In this document: positions 55,020-63,378 of the stretch, piece after piece
Layout of the letters: every line of letters starts with the position of its first letter
Numbering within the stretch: the stretch's first letter is position 1
Source of the DNA: Lysobacter sp. M2-1
GTDB taxonomy: Bacteria; Pseudomonadota; Gammaproteobacteria; Xanthomonadales; Xanthomonadaceae
Length of the DNA: 64,000 nucleotides
Direction of reading: 5' to 3'
NCBI RefSeq assembly: GCF_022662495.1
Contig: NZ_JAKPBU010000011.1
Location: 124,001 to 188,000, forward strand
Made by a program: the position numbers and the translations under genes
Notes under the pieces: generated by a model
What the model was told of the DNA's origin: nothing
Database searches by the model: none
Seen by the model: only the letters and a program-made list of their open reading frames with translations

Positions 55020-55385
55020 ATGCAACGACATCCGGGAACCACGATGGCGCGGCTGCTCATGGCCAGCGTCTTCATCGTGATGGGCGCCTACCGGCTGTGG
55101 GGCGCGTACAAGGGCGTTCCGACGCCGGGATCGACCCTGACCTTCAGCGCCATCGAGCTGGTGCTGGGCCTGCTGCTCGCCTGGGGTTGGAAGCTGCGCG
55201 TAACCGCGGCGCTCGCCGCAATCCTGATGCTGGCCGATGCGGCGCTGTCGCACCGTTTCTGGGGCCTGGCCGGGCAGGCCCAGGGCGCCCAGCTGCTGCA
55301 CTTCATGAAGAACATCGGCTTCGTCGGAGGCCTGCTGCTGATCGCCATGACTGCGGGAAGCGACCACCGCCGCCACCGGCGCTAG
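55020..55385 (+). CDS. DoxX-like small membrane protein
   Basis: 121 residues with four hydrophobic helices (about 8-27, 36-56, 57-80, 94-110). MARLLMASVFIVMGAYRLWG and the central FSAIELVLGLLLAWGWKLRV, then HFMKNIGFVGGLLLIAM, match the DoxX/DUF417-like fold. Function unknown, sometimes linked to redox stress. ATG 55020 has GGGAG at 55006; an in-frame start at 54927 would add a hydrophilic N-terminus. Confidence 0.75.
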   Translation: MQRHPGTTMARLLMASVFIVMGAYRLWGAYKGVPTPGSTLTFSAIELVLGLLLAWGWKLRVTAALAAILMLADAALSHRFWGLAGQAQGAQLLHFMKNIGFVGGLLLIAMTAGSDHRRHRR

Positions 55386-55538
55386 CCGTCACGCACTCTC
55401 GCCCGCAGGCCCCGCGAAGCGCGAGCCCCGCGGCCGCCCCGCATGACCTTCGACATTCGCTGGCGGCGGCCCCGGCGCGTAGAGTCGCGCGACCTGCCCC
55501 AGCCGGGGCCGACCCCATCCGAGCGGAGCCCGTCCCAC

Positions 55539-57641
55539 GTGAGCAAAACCCCGAAGTTCCTGCTGCTGTCCCTGTCGATCACCCTGGCGCTGGCCGCCTG
55601 CAACCGCGCAGTGGACCCGGCGGCGACCGCCTCGGCCGACGCCGCGAAACCGGCAGAGGCACCAGCCTACACGCTCGACGAGAGCAAGCTGCCGCCGGTC
55701 AACCGCTTCGACGTGGCCGACCTCGACACCACCAAGAACGCGTGCGACGACCTTGCCGGCTATGTCAACGGCAAGTGGCTGGCCGCGAACAAGATTCCCG
55801 GCGACCGCACCAGCTGGGGCGCGTTCGAGATGCTCGACGAGCGGTCCAACGGCATCCAGCACCAGCTGGCCGAACAGGCTGCCGCCAGGAGCGATGCCAC
55901 GGGCGTAGACAAGATCGTGGGCGACTTCTACGCCACGGGTATGGATCAGGCCAAGATCGACGCCCAGGGCATCAAGCCGCTGGAAAGCCGCCTGGCCGAG
56001 ATCGATGCGCTCACCGACGGCGCCGCGGTCGCCAATTACCTGCGCGCCTCGTACGCCAAGGGCGAAGGCCAGCTGTTCGGCTTCGGCCCGGAAGCCGACT
56101 TCAAGGACTCGGCGATGAACATCGCCTACGCCAGCCAGGGCGGGCTGGGCCTGCCGGACAAGGGCTATTACTTCGACGCGGACAAGAAGGACAAGCTGGC
56201 TGCGTACGAGCAGCACGTGGCCAAGGTACTCGAGCTTTCCGGCGTCCCCGCCGCCGACGCCGCCAAGCAGGCCAAGGACGTGGTCGCCTTTGAAACGCGC
56301 CTGGCCAAGGCGTCGAAGTCGAGCGAAGAACTCTCGCGCGACGTGTCGCTGTACTACAACCCGGTCAGCGCGGCCGAGGCCGACAAGCTCACCCCGAACT
56401 TCTCCTGGACCGAATTCTTCAAGGCCCAGGGCATCGCTGCACCTGCGAAGTTCTCGCTCGCCATCCCGGCCTTCCACCAGGAAGTGAGCAAGGCCCTGGG
56501 CGACATGCCGGTGGACCAGTGGAAGAGCTATCTGCGCTTCCACATGGTCGACAGCGCTTCGCCCTTCCTGAGCGATGCGTTCGTGCAGGAGAACTACAAC
56601 TTCTACAACAAGACCATGCGCGGCCAGGCGCAGATCAAGGAGCGCTGGAAGCGCGTGCTCGACACCATCGAGAACCAGGCCGGCGAAGCCTTCGGCCAGA
56701 TCTACGTGAAGGTGGCCTTTCCCGCCGAGTCCAAGGCGCGGATGGAGAAGCTGGTGCAGAACCTGCGCGACGCGCTGAAGGTGCGGCTCGAGAACTTGGC
56801 GTGGATGAGCCCGGATACCAAGAAGAAGGCGATGGAGAAGTGGGCCAGCTTCACGCCCAAGATCGGCTATCCGGACAAGTGGCGCGACTGGAGCGGTCTG
56901 CAGACCAGCCGCGACAGCTACATCGGCAACGTGCTGGCGGCCAACGAATTCAACTACAAGTGGAACCTGTCCAAGATCGGCAAGCCGGTGGACAAGACCG
57001 AGTGGGGCATGACCCCGCAGACGGTCAACGCCTACTACAACCCGCTGCAGAACGAGATCGTGTTCCCGGCCGCGATCCTCCAGCCGCCGTTCTTCGACGC
57101 CAAGGCAGACGATGCCTACAACTACGGCGGGATCGGCGCGGTCATCGGCCACGAGATGATCCACGGCTACGACGACCAAGGATCGCGGTTCGGGCCGACC
57201 GGCAACTTCGAGAACTGGTGGACCGAAACCGACAGCACCGGCTTCAAGAACCTGACCAACAAGCTGGTGCAGCAGTTCGACGAGTACGAGGCGATGCCCG
57301 GCAAGCATGTCAACGGCAACCTCACCCTGGGCGAGAACATCGCCGACCTGGGCGGGCTGGCCGTGGCCTACGATGCCCTGCAGCGGGCGCAGCCGGACCA
57401 GAGCAGCAGCGAGGTCGGCATGACCCGCGACCAGCGCTTCTTCGCCAACTGGGCCACGGTATGGCGCCGCAGCTTCAAGCCGGAAGAACTCAACGTGCGC
57501 CTGACCACCGATCCGCATGCGCCTGCGAACTTCCGTGCCATCGGCGCGCCGTCCAACATGCCCGCGTTCGCCAAGGCGTTCCAGTGCAAGGCCGGCGACA
57601 AGATGGTGCGCGACGGCGACAAGAGCATCCAGATCTGGTGA
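55539..57641 (+). CDS. M13 family zinc metallopeptidase, lipoprotein (copy 1)
   Basis: 700 residues, start GTG 55539. Lipobox ALAAC (Cys 21). M13 peptidases (neprilysin/PepO type) cleave oligopeptides. Zinc and catalytic motif HEMIHGYDDQG begins at H538; the third ligand is E599 in GENIADLGG, with the Asp four residues later. Substrate-binding Asn-Ala-Tyr (VNAYYNP) and the C-terminal Trp (IQIW, as in family end CxxW) are present. The terminator 57678-57710 follows. The second M13 gene is 203 bases downstream. Confidence 0.95.
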   Translation: MSKTPKFLLLSLSITLALAACNRAVDPAATASADAAKPAEAPAYTLDESKLPPVNRFDVADLDTTKNACDDLAGYVNGKWLAANKIPGDRTSWGAFEMLDERSNGIQHQLAEQAAARSDATGVDKIVGDFYATGMDQAKIDAQGIKPLESRLAEIDALTDGAAVANYLRASYAKGEGQLFGFGPEADFKDSAMNIAYASQGGLGLPDKGYYFDADKKDKLAAYEQHVAKVLELSGVPAADAAKQAKDVVAFETRLAKASKSSEELSRDVSLYYNPVSAAEADKLTPNFSWTEFFKAQGIAAPAKFSLAIPAFHQEVSKALGDMPVDQWKSYLRFHMVDSASPFLSDAFVQENYNFYNKTMRGQAQIKERWKRVLDTIENQAGEAFGQIYVKVAFPAESKARMEKLVQNLRDALKVRLENLAWMSPDTKKKAMEKWASFTPKIGYPDKWRDWSGLQTSRDSYIGNVLAANEFNYKWNLSKIGKPVDKTEWGMTPQTVNAYYNPLQNEIVFPAAILQPPFFDAKADDAYNYGGIGAVIGHEMIHGYDDQGSRFGPTGNFENWWTETDSTGFKNLTNKLVQQFDEYEAMPGKHVNGNLTLGENIADLGGLAVAYDALQRAQPDQSSSEVGMTRDQRFFANWATVWRRSFKPEELNVRLTTDPHAPANFRAIGAPSNMPAFAKAFQCKAGDKMVRDGDKSIQIW

Positions 57642-57677
57642 CGCATCGCAAGTGGTGAGCCTCCCCCACGGGAGTGC

Positions 57678-57710
57678 GGAAAGGCCCGGCTCGTCCGGGC
57701 CTTTCCTTTT
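57678..57710 (+). terminator. Terminator after first M13 peptidase
   Basis: Perfect 12-bp stem GGAAAGGCCCGG / CCGGGCCTTTCC with CTCGT loop and TTTT. Separates transcription of the two M13 genes. Confidence 0.92.
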
Positions 57711-57807
57711 GAGCGCGGCTGGGATGCGCGGCCGGTTGCGGAGAGCTGCGCAGAACCGGATCGCCCGCGCGTGATTCCGGTGTTCAGGTGGATATGCGGG
57801 GCCTTGT

Positions 57808-57813
57808 TAAACT
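57808..57813 (+). promoter_or_regulatory. -10-like hexamer TAAACT before second M13 gene
   Basis: TAAACT lies 31 bases before the ATG at 57845, after the terminator. A -35 is not clear. Confidence 0.35.
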
Positions 57814-57844
57814 TCGCCGACTTTTCTGCCTGGAATCTGGGTAA

Positions 57845-59911
57845 ATGCCGAATCTGCGCCCGTCGACCCTCGCCTTCGCCCTGAGCCTGCTGGTCGCCGT
57901 GGGCGCCACCGACGCCCAGGCGCAGAAGAAGAAACGATCCACGGCCAAGAAGCCCGTGGTGGAAAAGATCGACGCCTGCAGCGATTTCTATACCTACACC
58001 CACAAGGCCTGGCTCGACGCGAACCTGCATGTCGCAGGTTCAGGCATGACCACGGCGATGAGCCAGTTGCGCGAGCGGGCGCTGCAGCAGCAGATCGACC
58101 TGCTCAACAGCGACATGCAGACGGCGCAGGGCGGCATCGGCAAGCTACTGGGCGATTTCTGGGCGAGCGGCCTGGACGAGGCCGCGGTGGAAACCGACGG
58201 CGCCAACCCGATCGCACCCCTGCTCGACCGGATCAACGGCATCCGCCGCGACAAGGACATCGCCCCGGCGATCGCGGCGCTGCATCAGGTCGGCATCCCC
58301 GCGCTGTTCAACTTCAGCGCCAACATCGATCTCAACGACCTCGAGCGCCACATCGGCTATTTCACCCAGGGCGGCCTGGGCCTGCCGGATCCGGCCTGGT
58401 ACACGCGCAACGATCCCGACACCGCCGCGCTTTTCAGCCGTTACCAGGACTACGTCAAGCAGATCCTGACCCTGACCGGATCCTCTGCCGAGAAACTGGA
58501 CGCCGACCTGGCGGCGGTCCTGGACCTGGAGAAGCGCATCGCCGGCATCTCCAAGCCGATCACGCTGATGCGCGATCCGCGCGCCAGTTATGCACTGGTG
58601 CCCACCGCGAACCTGGGCAAGCAGTACAAGAAACTGCAGCTGCTCGACTTTCTCAAGGCCCAGGGCGTGACCGACGAAAGCGTGTCGATGGCCGACCCGC
58701 AGCTGTTCGCGCAGCTGGACACGCTGGTGGATACGCTCAAAGCCGACCAATGGAAGGCCTACCTGCGCTACCAGGTGGGCGCGGCGATGGCACCGTACCT
58801 GTCGAAAGCCTGGCGCGATGCCGACTTCGAATTCCGCGGCCGCGTGCTGCGTGGCGAGGTCGCACCCGGTCCCCGCCAGAAGCAGGTGCTGGACGCGATC
58901 AACCTTGCGGCCGGTCCGATGCTCGGGCGCGACTACGTCACCCGCTACCTGCCCGCCGCCACCCGCGCGCGCGCGGACGAGGTGGCCAAGCAGGTGCGCG
59001 ATGCGCTCGGCCGCGGCATCGACAGCAATACCTGGATGAGCGCTCCGACCAAGGAACAGGCCAAGGCCAAGCTGGCCAAGCTCAGGATCGAGATCGGCGC
59101 CCCCGCGCGCGACCTGGATTACAGCGTGCAGCCGATGGGCCGCGGCAGCTTCGGCGGCAATATGCTGATCGCGTCCACCTGGCGCCATCGCGAGGAGATG
59201 AAGCGGATCGGCCGCGGCAACGCCGACCGCCGCTGGGACGTGCTTCCGCAGGAACCTGCACTGGCCTACGACATCGCCCATAACCGGCTGATCGTCACTG
59301 CCGCGATGCTGCAGGCGCCGGTGCTGGACATGGCCCAGGATTCGGTGAGCCATTACGGCTCCTACGGCGCGCTGGTCGGCCACGAACTGAGTCATGGCTT
59401 CGACAACAAGGGCCGCCTGGTCGACGCCAGCGAAACCCTGCGCGACTGGTGGACGCCGGTCGACGCCGCGGCCTGGGACGCGCGCGCCAACCAGGTCGCC
59501 GCGCAGTTCAATGTCTTCCCCTATCCCAACGCGCCCGGCACCAATGTCAACGGCACGCTGACCCGCGACGAGAACGTGGCCGACCTCGGCGGCGTGGAAC
59601 TGGCCTGGGACGCACTGCAGGCCGCGCAGCCGGGCGCCGACGCCAAGGCCTTCTACGGCGGATGGGCACGCCTCTGGCCCCAGCAGATGTCCGCCGACGT
59701 CGCCGCCCTGCAGGCCGCCACCGACGTCCATGCCCCGGGCCAGTGGCGCACCAACGGGCCGCTGATCAACCAGACCAGCTTCGCCACCGCGTTCGCATGC
59801 AAACCGCCGGCGAAGATGGTGCTGGCCAAGGATCAGCAACCGATCCAGGTCTGGGGCCTGGCGCCCGCGGTCGAGACGCCTGAAGACCCGAAAGCGAAGT
59901 CGAAGAAGTAA
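57845..59911 (+). CDS. M13 family zinc metallopeptidase (copy 2)
   Basis: 688 residues with a Sec signal (cut near AQAQ, residue 26) but no lipobox, so periplasmic or secreted. Lys-rich segment at 27-37. Zinc motif HELSHGFDNKG begins at H513; third ligand E576 in DENVADLGG, where the usual Gly before the Glu is Asp. All zinc ligands are intact. It differs much from copy 1, so the duplication is old. Ends with a Lys-rich tail (EDPKAKSKK), unusual because M13 enzymes normally end at the conserved C-terminal Trp. Confidence 0.94.
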   Translation: MPNLRPSTLAFALSLLVAVGATDAQAQKKKRSTAKKPVVEKIDACSDFYTYTHKAWLDANLHVAGSGMTTAMSQLRERALQQQIDLLNSDMQTAQGGIGKLLGDFWASGLDEAAVETDGANPIAPLLDRINGIRRDKDIAPAIAALHQVGIPALFNFSANIDLNDLERHIGYFTQGGLGLPDPAWYTRNDPDTAALFSRYQDYVKQILTLTGSSAEKLDADLAAVLDLEKRIAGISKPITLMRDPRASYALVPTANLGKQYKKLQLLDFLKAQGVTDESVSMADPQLFAQLDTLVDTLKADQWKAYLRYQVGAAMAPYLSKAWRDADFEFRGRVLRGEVAPGPRQKQVLDAINLAAGPMLGRDYVTRYLPAATRARADEVAKQVRDALGRGIDSNTWMSAPTKEQAKAKLAKLRIEIGAPARDLDYSVQPMGRGSFGGNMLIASTWRHREEMKRIGRGNADRRWDVLPQEPALAYDIAHNRLIVTAAMLQAPVLDMAQDSVSHYGSYGALVGHELSHGFDNKGRLVDASETLRDWWTPVDAAAWDARANQVAAQFNVFPYPNAPGTNVNGTLTRDENVADLGGVELAWDALQAAQPGADAKAFYGGWARLWPQQMSADVAALQAATDVHAPGQWRTNGPLINQTSFATAFACKPPAKMVLAKDQQPIQVWGLAPAVETPEDPKAKSKK

Positions 59912-59920
59912 TCGCGCTGG

Positions 59921-60574
59921 CTAGCGTACGATCCGCGGCCGCCGCGGGCCCCCGCGCCCGAACGGCGGCTGTCCGCGCCAGTGGCGGATCAGCAGGTAGC
60001 CGAACAGCATCCCGCCCAGGTGGGCGAAGTGCGCCACGCCCGGCTGCAGGCCGGTGAAGCCGAGCAGCAGTTCGATCGCGCCGTAGACGAAGACCAAGGT
60101 GCGCGCCTTCATCGGGATCGGCGGAATGAGCAGCATCACCCGCTGGTTCGGAAACAGCATGCCGTAGGCCAGCAGCAGGCCGAACACGCCGCCGGAAGCG
60201 CCGATGGTGGGATACGCGACGCCGCCCTGCATCACCGCCCACGAACCGACCACCAGCTGGCACAGGCCGGCGCCGGCGACGCAGGTCAGGTAATACGTCA
60301 GGAAGCGGCGATTGCCCCAGACGTATTCCAGCGGCGCGCCGAACATCAGCAGCGCGAGCATGTTGAAGATCAGGTGCGCGAATCCGTTCGGATCGTGCAT
60401 GAAGCCGTAGCTGAGCAGCTGCCAGGGCATGAAATCCATGCCGCCCGCGCCATCGCCGCCCCACGGCCAAAGCATCAGCGGGGCGAGTGCCGGACCGGCG
60501 ACCCATTGCAGCAGGAACACCAGGCCGTTGGCGATCAGCAGCGCCTTGGTGACAGGCGGAAGATTGGAGAACAT
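59921..60574 (-). CDS. Rhomboid family intramembrane serine protease
   Basis: 217 residues, six helices. GASGGVFG places the catalytic Ser at 127, and the catalytic His at 185 (in AHFAHLGG); the oxyanion-type HxxxN is H67-x3-N71. Basic tail (GRGGPRRPRIVR). Cleaves membrane proteins; substrates unknown. Shares a short divergent promoter region with the 2OG oxygenase gene. Transcript ends in a 9-base gap from the M13 gene. Confidence 0.92.
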   Translation of the reverse strand: MFSNLPPVTKALLIANGLVFLLQWVAGPALAPLMLWPWGGDGAGGMDFMPWQLLSYGFMHDPNGFAHLIFNMLALLMFGAPLEYVWGNRRFLTYYLTCVAGAGLCQLVVGSWAVMQGGVAYPTIGASGGVFGLLLAYGMLFPNQRVMLLIPPIPMKARTLVFVYGAIELLLGFTGLQPGVAHFAHLGGMLFGYLLIRHWRGQPPFGRGGPRRPRIVR

Positions 60575-60599
60575 GCGGGTCCGGTCGATGGCGTGGACC

Positions 60600-60605
60600 T
60601 ATCAT
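60600..60605 (+). promoter_or_regulatory. -10-like hexamer TATCAT, divergent with TATGAT
   Basis: TATCAT ends six bases before the ATG at 60612 (leaderless type). The same eight bases read on the minus strand give TATGAT (60606-60601), suitably placed for rhomboid. A symmetric -10 shared by two divergent genes. Confidence 0.4.
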
Positions 60606-60611
60606 AACGGG

Positions 60612-61247
60612 ATGCCCGAGCTACCCCGTGCCGACTGCCGCGACCATCAGGCGCTGGCGTTTGCATTACGCGAGTCGGGGGCATGCCTGCTCCAGGGCTT
60701 CCCCACGCCTTCGGCGTCCGCTGCGCTGCGCGCGGATCTGTTGCGGCTCCGCGATGCCGGACACCTGCAGCCCGCGGCGATCGGGCGCGCCGGCGATCGC
60801 CGGATGCGCGAGGAGATCCGAGGTGACCGAACCCTGTGGCTCGACGATCCGCGCTGCTCCGCCGCCGCGATCAGCCATCTTAAGCACCTGGATGCGCTGC
60901 GAACCGAATTGAACCGCCGCCTGTTTCTGGGCATGCGATTGGTCGAAGCCCATTACGCAGCCTATCCGGCAGGCGCGCAATACGCGCGTCACCGCGACCG
61001 GTTCCGCGATGATGCGTCGTCAATGCGCGGCGCGGCGCGCGTGCTGTCGCTGGTGAGCTATCTCAACACCGACTGGATGCCGGCCGAAGGTGGCGCGCTG
61101 CGCCTGCACATGACCGATGGCGCGATCGACGTGCTGCCGCAGGAGCACACGACCGTATGCTTCCTGAGCGAAATCGAACACGAAGTGCTCCCGGCCGTCC
61201 GCGAGCGTCTCAGTATTGCTGCCTGGTTCCGTCGTGACGGCAATTAG
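60612..61247 (+). CDS. PHD-type 2OG-Fe(II) prolyl hydroxylase
   Basis: 211 residues. Double-stranded beta-helix oxygenase with the Fe ligands H127-x-D129 (ARHRDRF) and H190 (IEHEV), and 2-oxoglutarate-binding R199 nine residues after the last His, the same spacing as human PHD2. The SLVSYLNTDW and EGGALRLH strands fit the EGLN/PPHD subgroup, whose bacterial member in Pseudomonas hydroxylates EF-Tu. Substrate here unknown. Starts at a possible leaderless promoter. Confidence 0.88.
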   Translation: MPELPRADCRDHQALAFALRESGACLLQGFPTPSASAALRADLLRLRDAGHLQPAAIGRAGDRRMREEIRGDRTLWLDDPRCSAAAISHLKHLDALRTELNRRLFLGMRLVEAHYAAYPAGAQYARHRDRFRDDASSMRGAARVLSLVSYLNTDWMPAEGGALRLHMTDGAIDVLPQEHTTVCFLSEIEHEVLPAVRERLSIAAWFRRDGN

Positions 61248-61322
61248 CTGCATGAGACAGGTACGTCTCGCATCGCGCGCGGCCGTGCGGTGCCGGTCGC
61301 ACGGCGCACCACTATCGCGTCG

Positions 61323-61649
61323 TCAGCCCCAGACCTGTTCGTCGAGCGTCGCCGCCGCCCGCTGTCCGCGTACCCGTCCCTTCTCCACGATCACGCCTTC
61401 TGCACGCAGCCTGCGCGCCTGCTCGCGCCATGCCCGGGAATTTTCCGGAAACGCGATCCGGCCATCGCTGCGCAGCACCCGATGCCACGGCAGTCCGGCA
61501 TCCTGGTTTTCGCTCAGCACGCGCGCCACCAGTCGCGCGCGACCCGGCAAGCCTGCGCGACGCGCGACTTCGCCATAGCCGGCGACCTGCCCGCGCGGGA
61601 TCGCGCGGATCGTGGCAAGGATTCGCTCCGCGGCAGACAGGTCGGCCAT
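61323..61649 (-). CDS. Alkyltransferase-like (ATL) protein, MGMT family
   Basis: 108 residues, the DNA-binding domain of O6-alkylguanine-DNA alkyltransferase. The reactive-site motif reads PWHRV (W55), where true MGMT has PCHRV, so it cannot transfer alkyl groups and is expected to bind O6-alkylguanine and hand it to nucleotide excision repair. The helix-turn-helix and the Arg finger (GRARL, R38) are conserved. Followed on the other side by an unrelated gene. Confidence 0.9.
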   Translation of the reverse strand: MADLSAAERILATIRAIPRGQVAGYGEVARRAGLPGRARLVARVLSENQDAGLPWHRVLRSDGRIAFPENSRAWREQARRLRAEGVIVEKGRVRGQRAAATLDEQVWG

Positions 61650-61696
61650 CGCGGTTTAGGATAGCCGCATCTTTCGCACCCTTCGCTGCCCCCGAC

Positions 61697-62107
61697 ATGC
61701 AGAACTTCGAGAAGATCCGCAGCCATCTGGCCTCCGGACGCTACAAGGTCACCATGCAGGACCCCTACGTGGTCTGCGTGGAGCTGTCGCTGGACAATGG
61801 CAAGCGCCACCAGGCGATCTTCCTGTCGGAACTGCAGGACGATGACGGTCGCAATTATCTGCGCGCGAGCACCGTGATCGCTCCCATCACCGGCGTCGAC
61901 TGCCGGCGCGCGCTCGCGTTCAACTGGGAGAGCCGCGTGGGCTACCTGGCGATCGGCGATCTCGACGGGGTGCCTTACATCCAGCTATGCGAGAACCGTC
62001 CCTACGAGGGGCTGACGGCAGCCGAGGTCGACCGTCTGATCCTGGAAATCGGCGGCATGGGCGACCGCCTGGAACGCGCACTCTCCGCAGGCGGCGACCT
62101 GCTCTAG
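61697..62107 (+). CDS. Conserved hypothetical protein, 136 residues
   Basis: Soluble, mixed alpha/beta, no signal. Sequence begins MQNFEKIRSHLASGRYKVTM and holds VCVELSLDNGKRHQAIFLSEL and a C-terminal AAEVDRLILEIGGMGDRLER helix. The length and the alternating strand pattern are like YbjN or secretion-chaperone-like folds, but I do not recognise the family. Codon use and GC match neighbours, so it is a real gene. Confidence 0.7.
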   Translation: MQNFEKIRSHLASGRYKVTMQDPYVVCVELSLDNGKRHQAIFLSELQDDDGRNYLRASTVIAPITGVDCRRALAFNWESRVGYLAIGDLDGVPYIQLCENRPYEGLTAAEVDRLILEIGGMGDRLERALSAGGDLL

Positions 62108-62186
62108 GGAGGGCTCAAGCCCGCCATCCCGGCCCGCGAGCCGGCGATCTCCCGCATGGCGGTCTCAAGCCCGTCATCCCAATAAT

Positions 62187-62231
62187 CGGTTCGGCCGGTT
62201 CGGCCGGTTCGGCCGGTTCGGCCTGTTCGGC
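62187..62231. repeat. Five 9-bp tandem repeats (CGGTTCGGC)
   Basis: CGGTTCGGC occurs four times in succession (62187-62222), then CTGTTCGGC, in the gap between the hypothetical gene and the pit stop codon. CTCAAGCCCG(C/T)CATCCC also occurs twice just before (62114 and 62165). The array falls 16 bases from the end of pit. Confidence 0.9.
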
Positions 62232-62246
62232 GGGCCTGGGCCCGCC

Positions 62247-63368
62247 CTACGTCCAGCCGATCACATCGAACAGCTCGAACAGTCCGTAAGCCACGCCGCC
62301 GGCAGCGGGGATCGTCAGGATCCAGGCCCAGATGATGCGTTCGATCACGCCCAGCTTGAGCGCGCGCGGGTTCTTGGCGAAGCCGACGCCCATGATCGCG
62401 GTGGAGATGCTGTGGGTGGTGGACACCGGCATGCCGAAATGCGCCGCGGTGACCAGGATCGTGGCCGAGGCGGTTTCCGCGGCGAAGCCATCGATGGGAT
62501 GCAGCTTCACCATCTTGTGACCGAGGGTCTTGATGATCTTCCAGCCACCTGCCGCGGTACCGGCCGCCATTACCAGCGCGCAAGTCGCGATCACCCAGCT
62601 GTCGATGCCATCCTTGCCTCCATCCGGATGCAGGAACTGCAGCCATGGCGGCAACGCGTCAAGGGTGCCGGCCGACTGCGCGCCGAAGATCGCCAGGGCG
62701 ATGATGCCCATGGTCTTCTGCGCGTCCTGGCGCCCGTGCGCGAACCCCATGTAGGCCGCCGACATCAACTGGGCCTTGCCGAAGAACGCGTTGACCCAGC
62801 GCGGGCGCGCCATGCGCGCCAGCGGGCCGCCTGCCCGGGTCAGCCCCGCGATCAGGATGTACAGCAGGGTAATGATCAGCACGCCCAGGATGAACCCGGC
62901 GATCGGCGAGCTGACCATCGGCACCACCACCTTCCACAGCAGGCCCTTGTTCTCGGTCCACCCGCCGCCGCTGGCCTTGGACCAGATCAGCGCGGCCCAA
63001 TCGTTGTTGGCGGCCGCCAGTGCGGCGCCGCACAGACCGCCGATCAGCGCATGCGACGAGGAGGACGGCAGCCCGCGCCACCAGGTGATCAGGTTCCAGA
63101 TGATCGCACCCGAGAGCGCGCAGATCAGCACCTGCGAGGTGACCACGACCACGTCGGTGTCAACCAGGCCCGAGGCGATGGTCTTGGCCACGGCGGTGCC
63201 CATGAACGCACCGATCAGGTTGGTGACGGCGGCCAGGATGATCGCCTGCCCCGGGGTGAGTACCTTGGTCGCCACCACGGTGGCGATGGAGTTGGCCGTG
63301 TCGTGAAAGCCGTTTATGAACTCGAACAGCAGCGCGGTGAGGATCACCACCAGCAGCAGGGTGAGCAT
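62247..63368 (-). CDS. pit: Low-affinity inorganic phosphate transporter PiT
   Basis: 373 residues, about ten helices. Proton- or metal-phosphate symporter. The PiT family signatures appear twice: FINGFHDTANSIATVVATKV near the N-terminus and the repeat QLMSAAYMGFAHGRQDAQKTMG and GMPVSTTHSISTAIMG in the second half. DUF47 gene just upstream (10 bases) is its usual regulatory partner. Confidence 0.95.
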   Translation of the reverse strand: MLTLLLVVILTALLFEFINGFHDTANSIATVVATKVLTPGQAIILAAVTNLIGAFMGTAVAKTIASGLVDTDVVVVTSQVLICALSGAIIWNLITWWRGLPSSSSHALIGGLCGAALAAANNDWAALIWSKASGGGWTENKGLLWKVVVPMVSSPIAGFILGVLIITLLYILIAGLTRAGGPLARMARPRWVNAFFGKAQLMSAAYMGFAHGRQDAQKTMGIIALAIFGAQSAGTLDALPPWLQFLHPDGGKDGIDSWVIATCALVMAAGTAAGGWKIIKTLGHKMVKLHPIDGFAAETASATILVTAAHFGMPVSTTHSISTAIMGVGFAKNPRALKLGVIERIIWAWILTIPAAGGVAYGLFELFDVIGWT

Positions 63369-63378
63369 GGCGGGCGCC

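Noticed and set aside
55388-57518. Large minus-strand frame antisense to the first M13 gene
   Set aside because: The M13 gene has all zinc motifs; the antisense product is a low-complexity shadow.
62187-62231. CRISPR-like array from the short repeats
   Set aside because: Units are 9 bp with no spacers; it is a simple tandem repeat.
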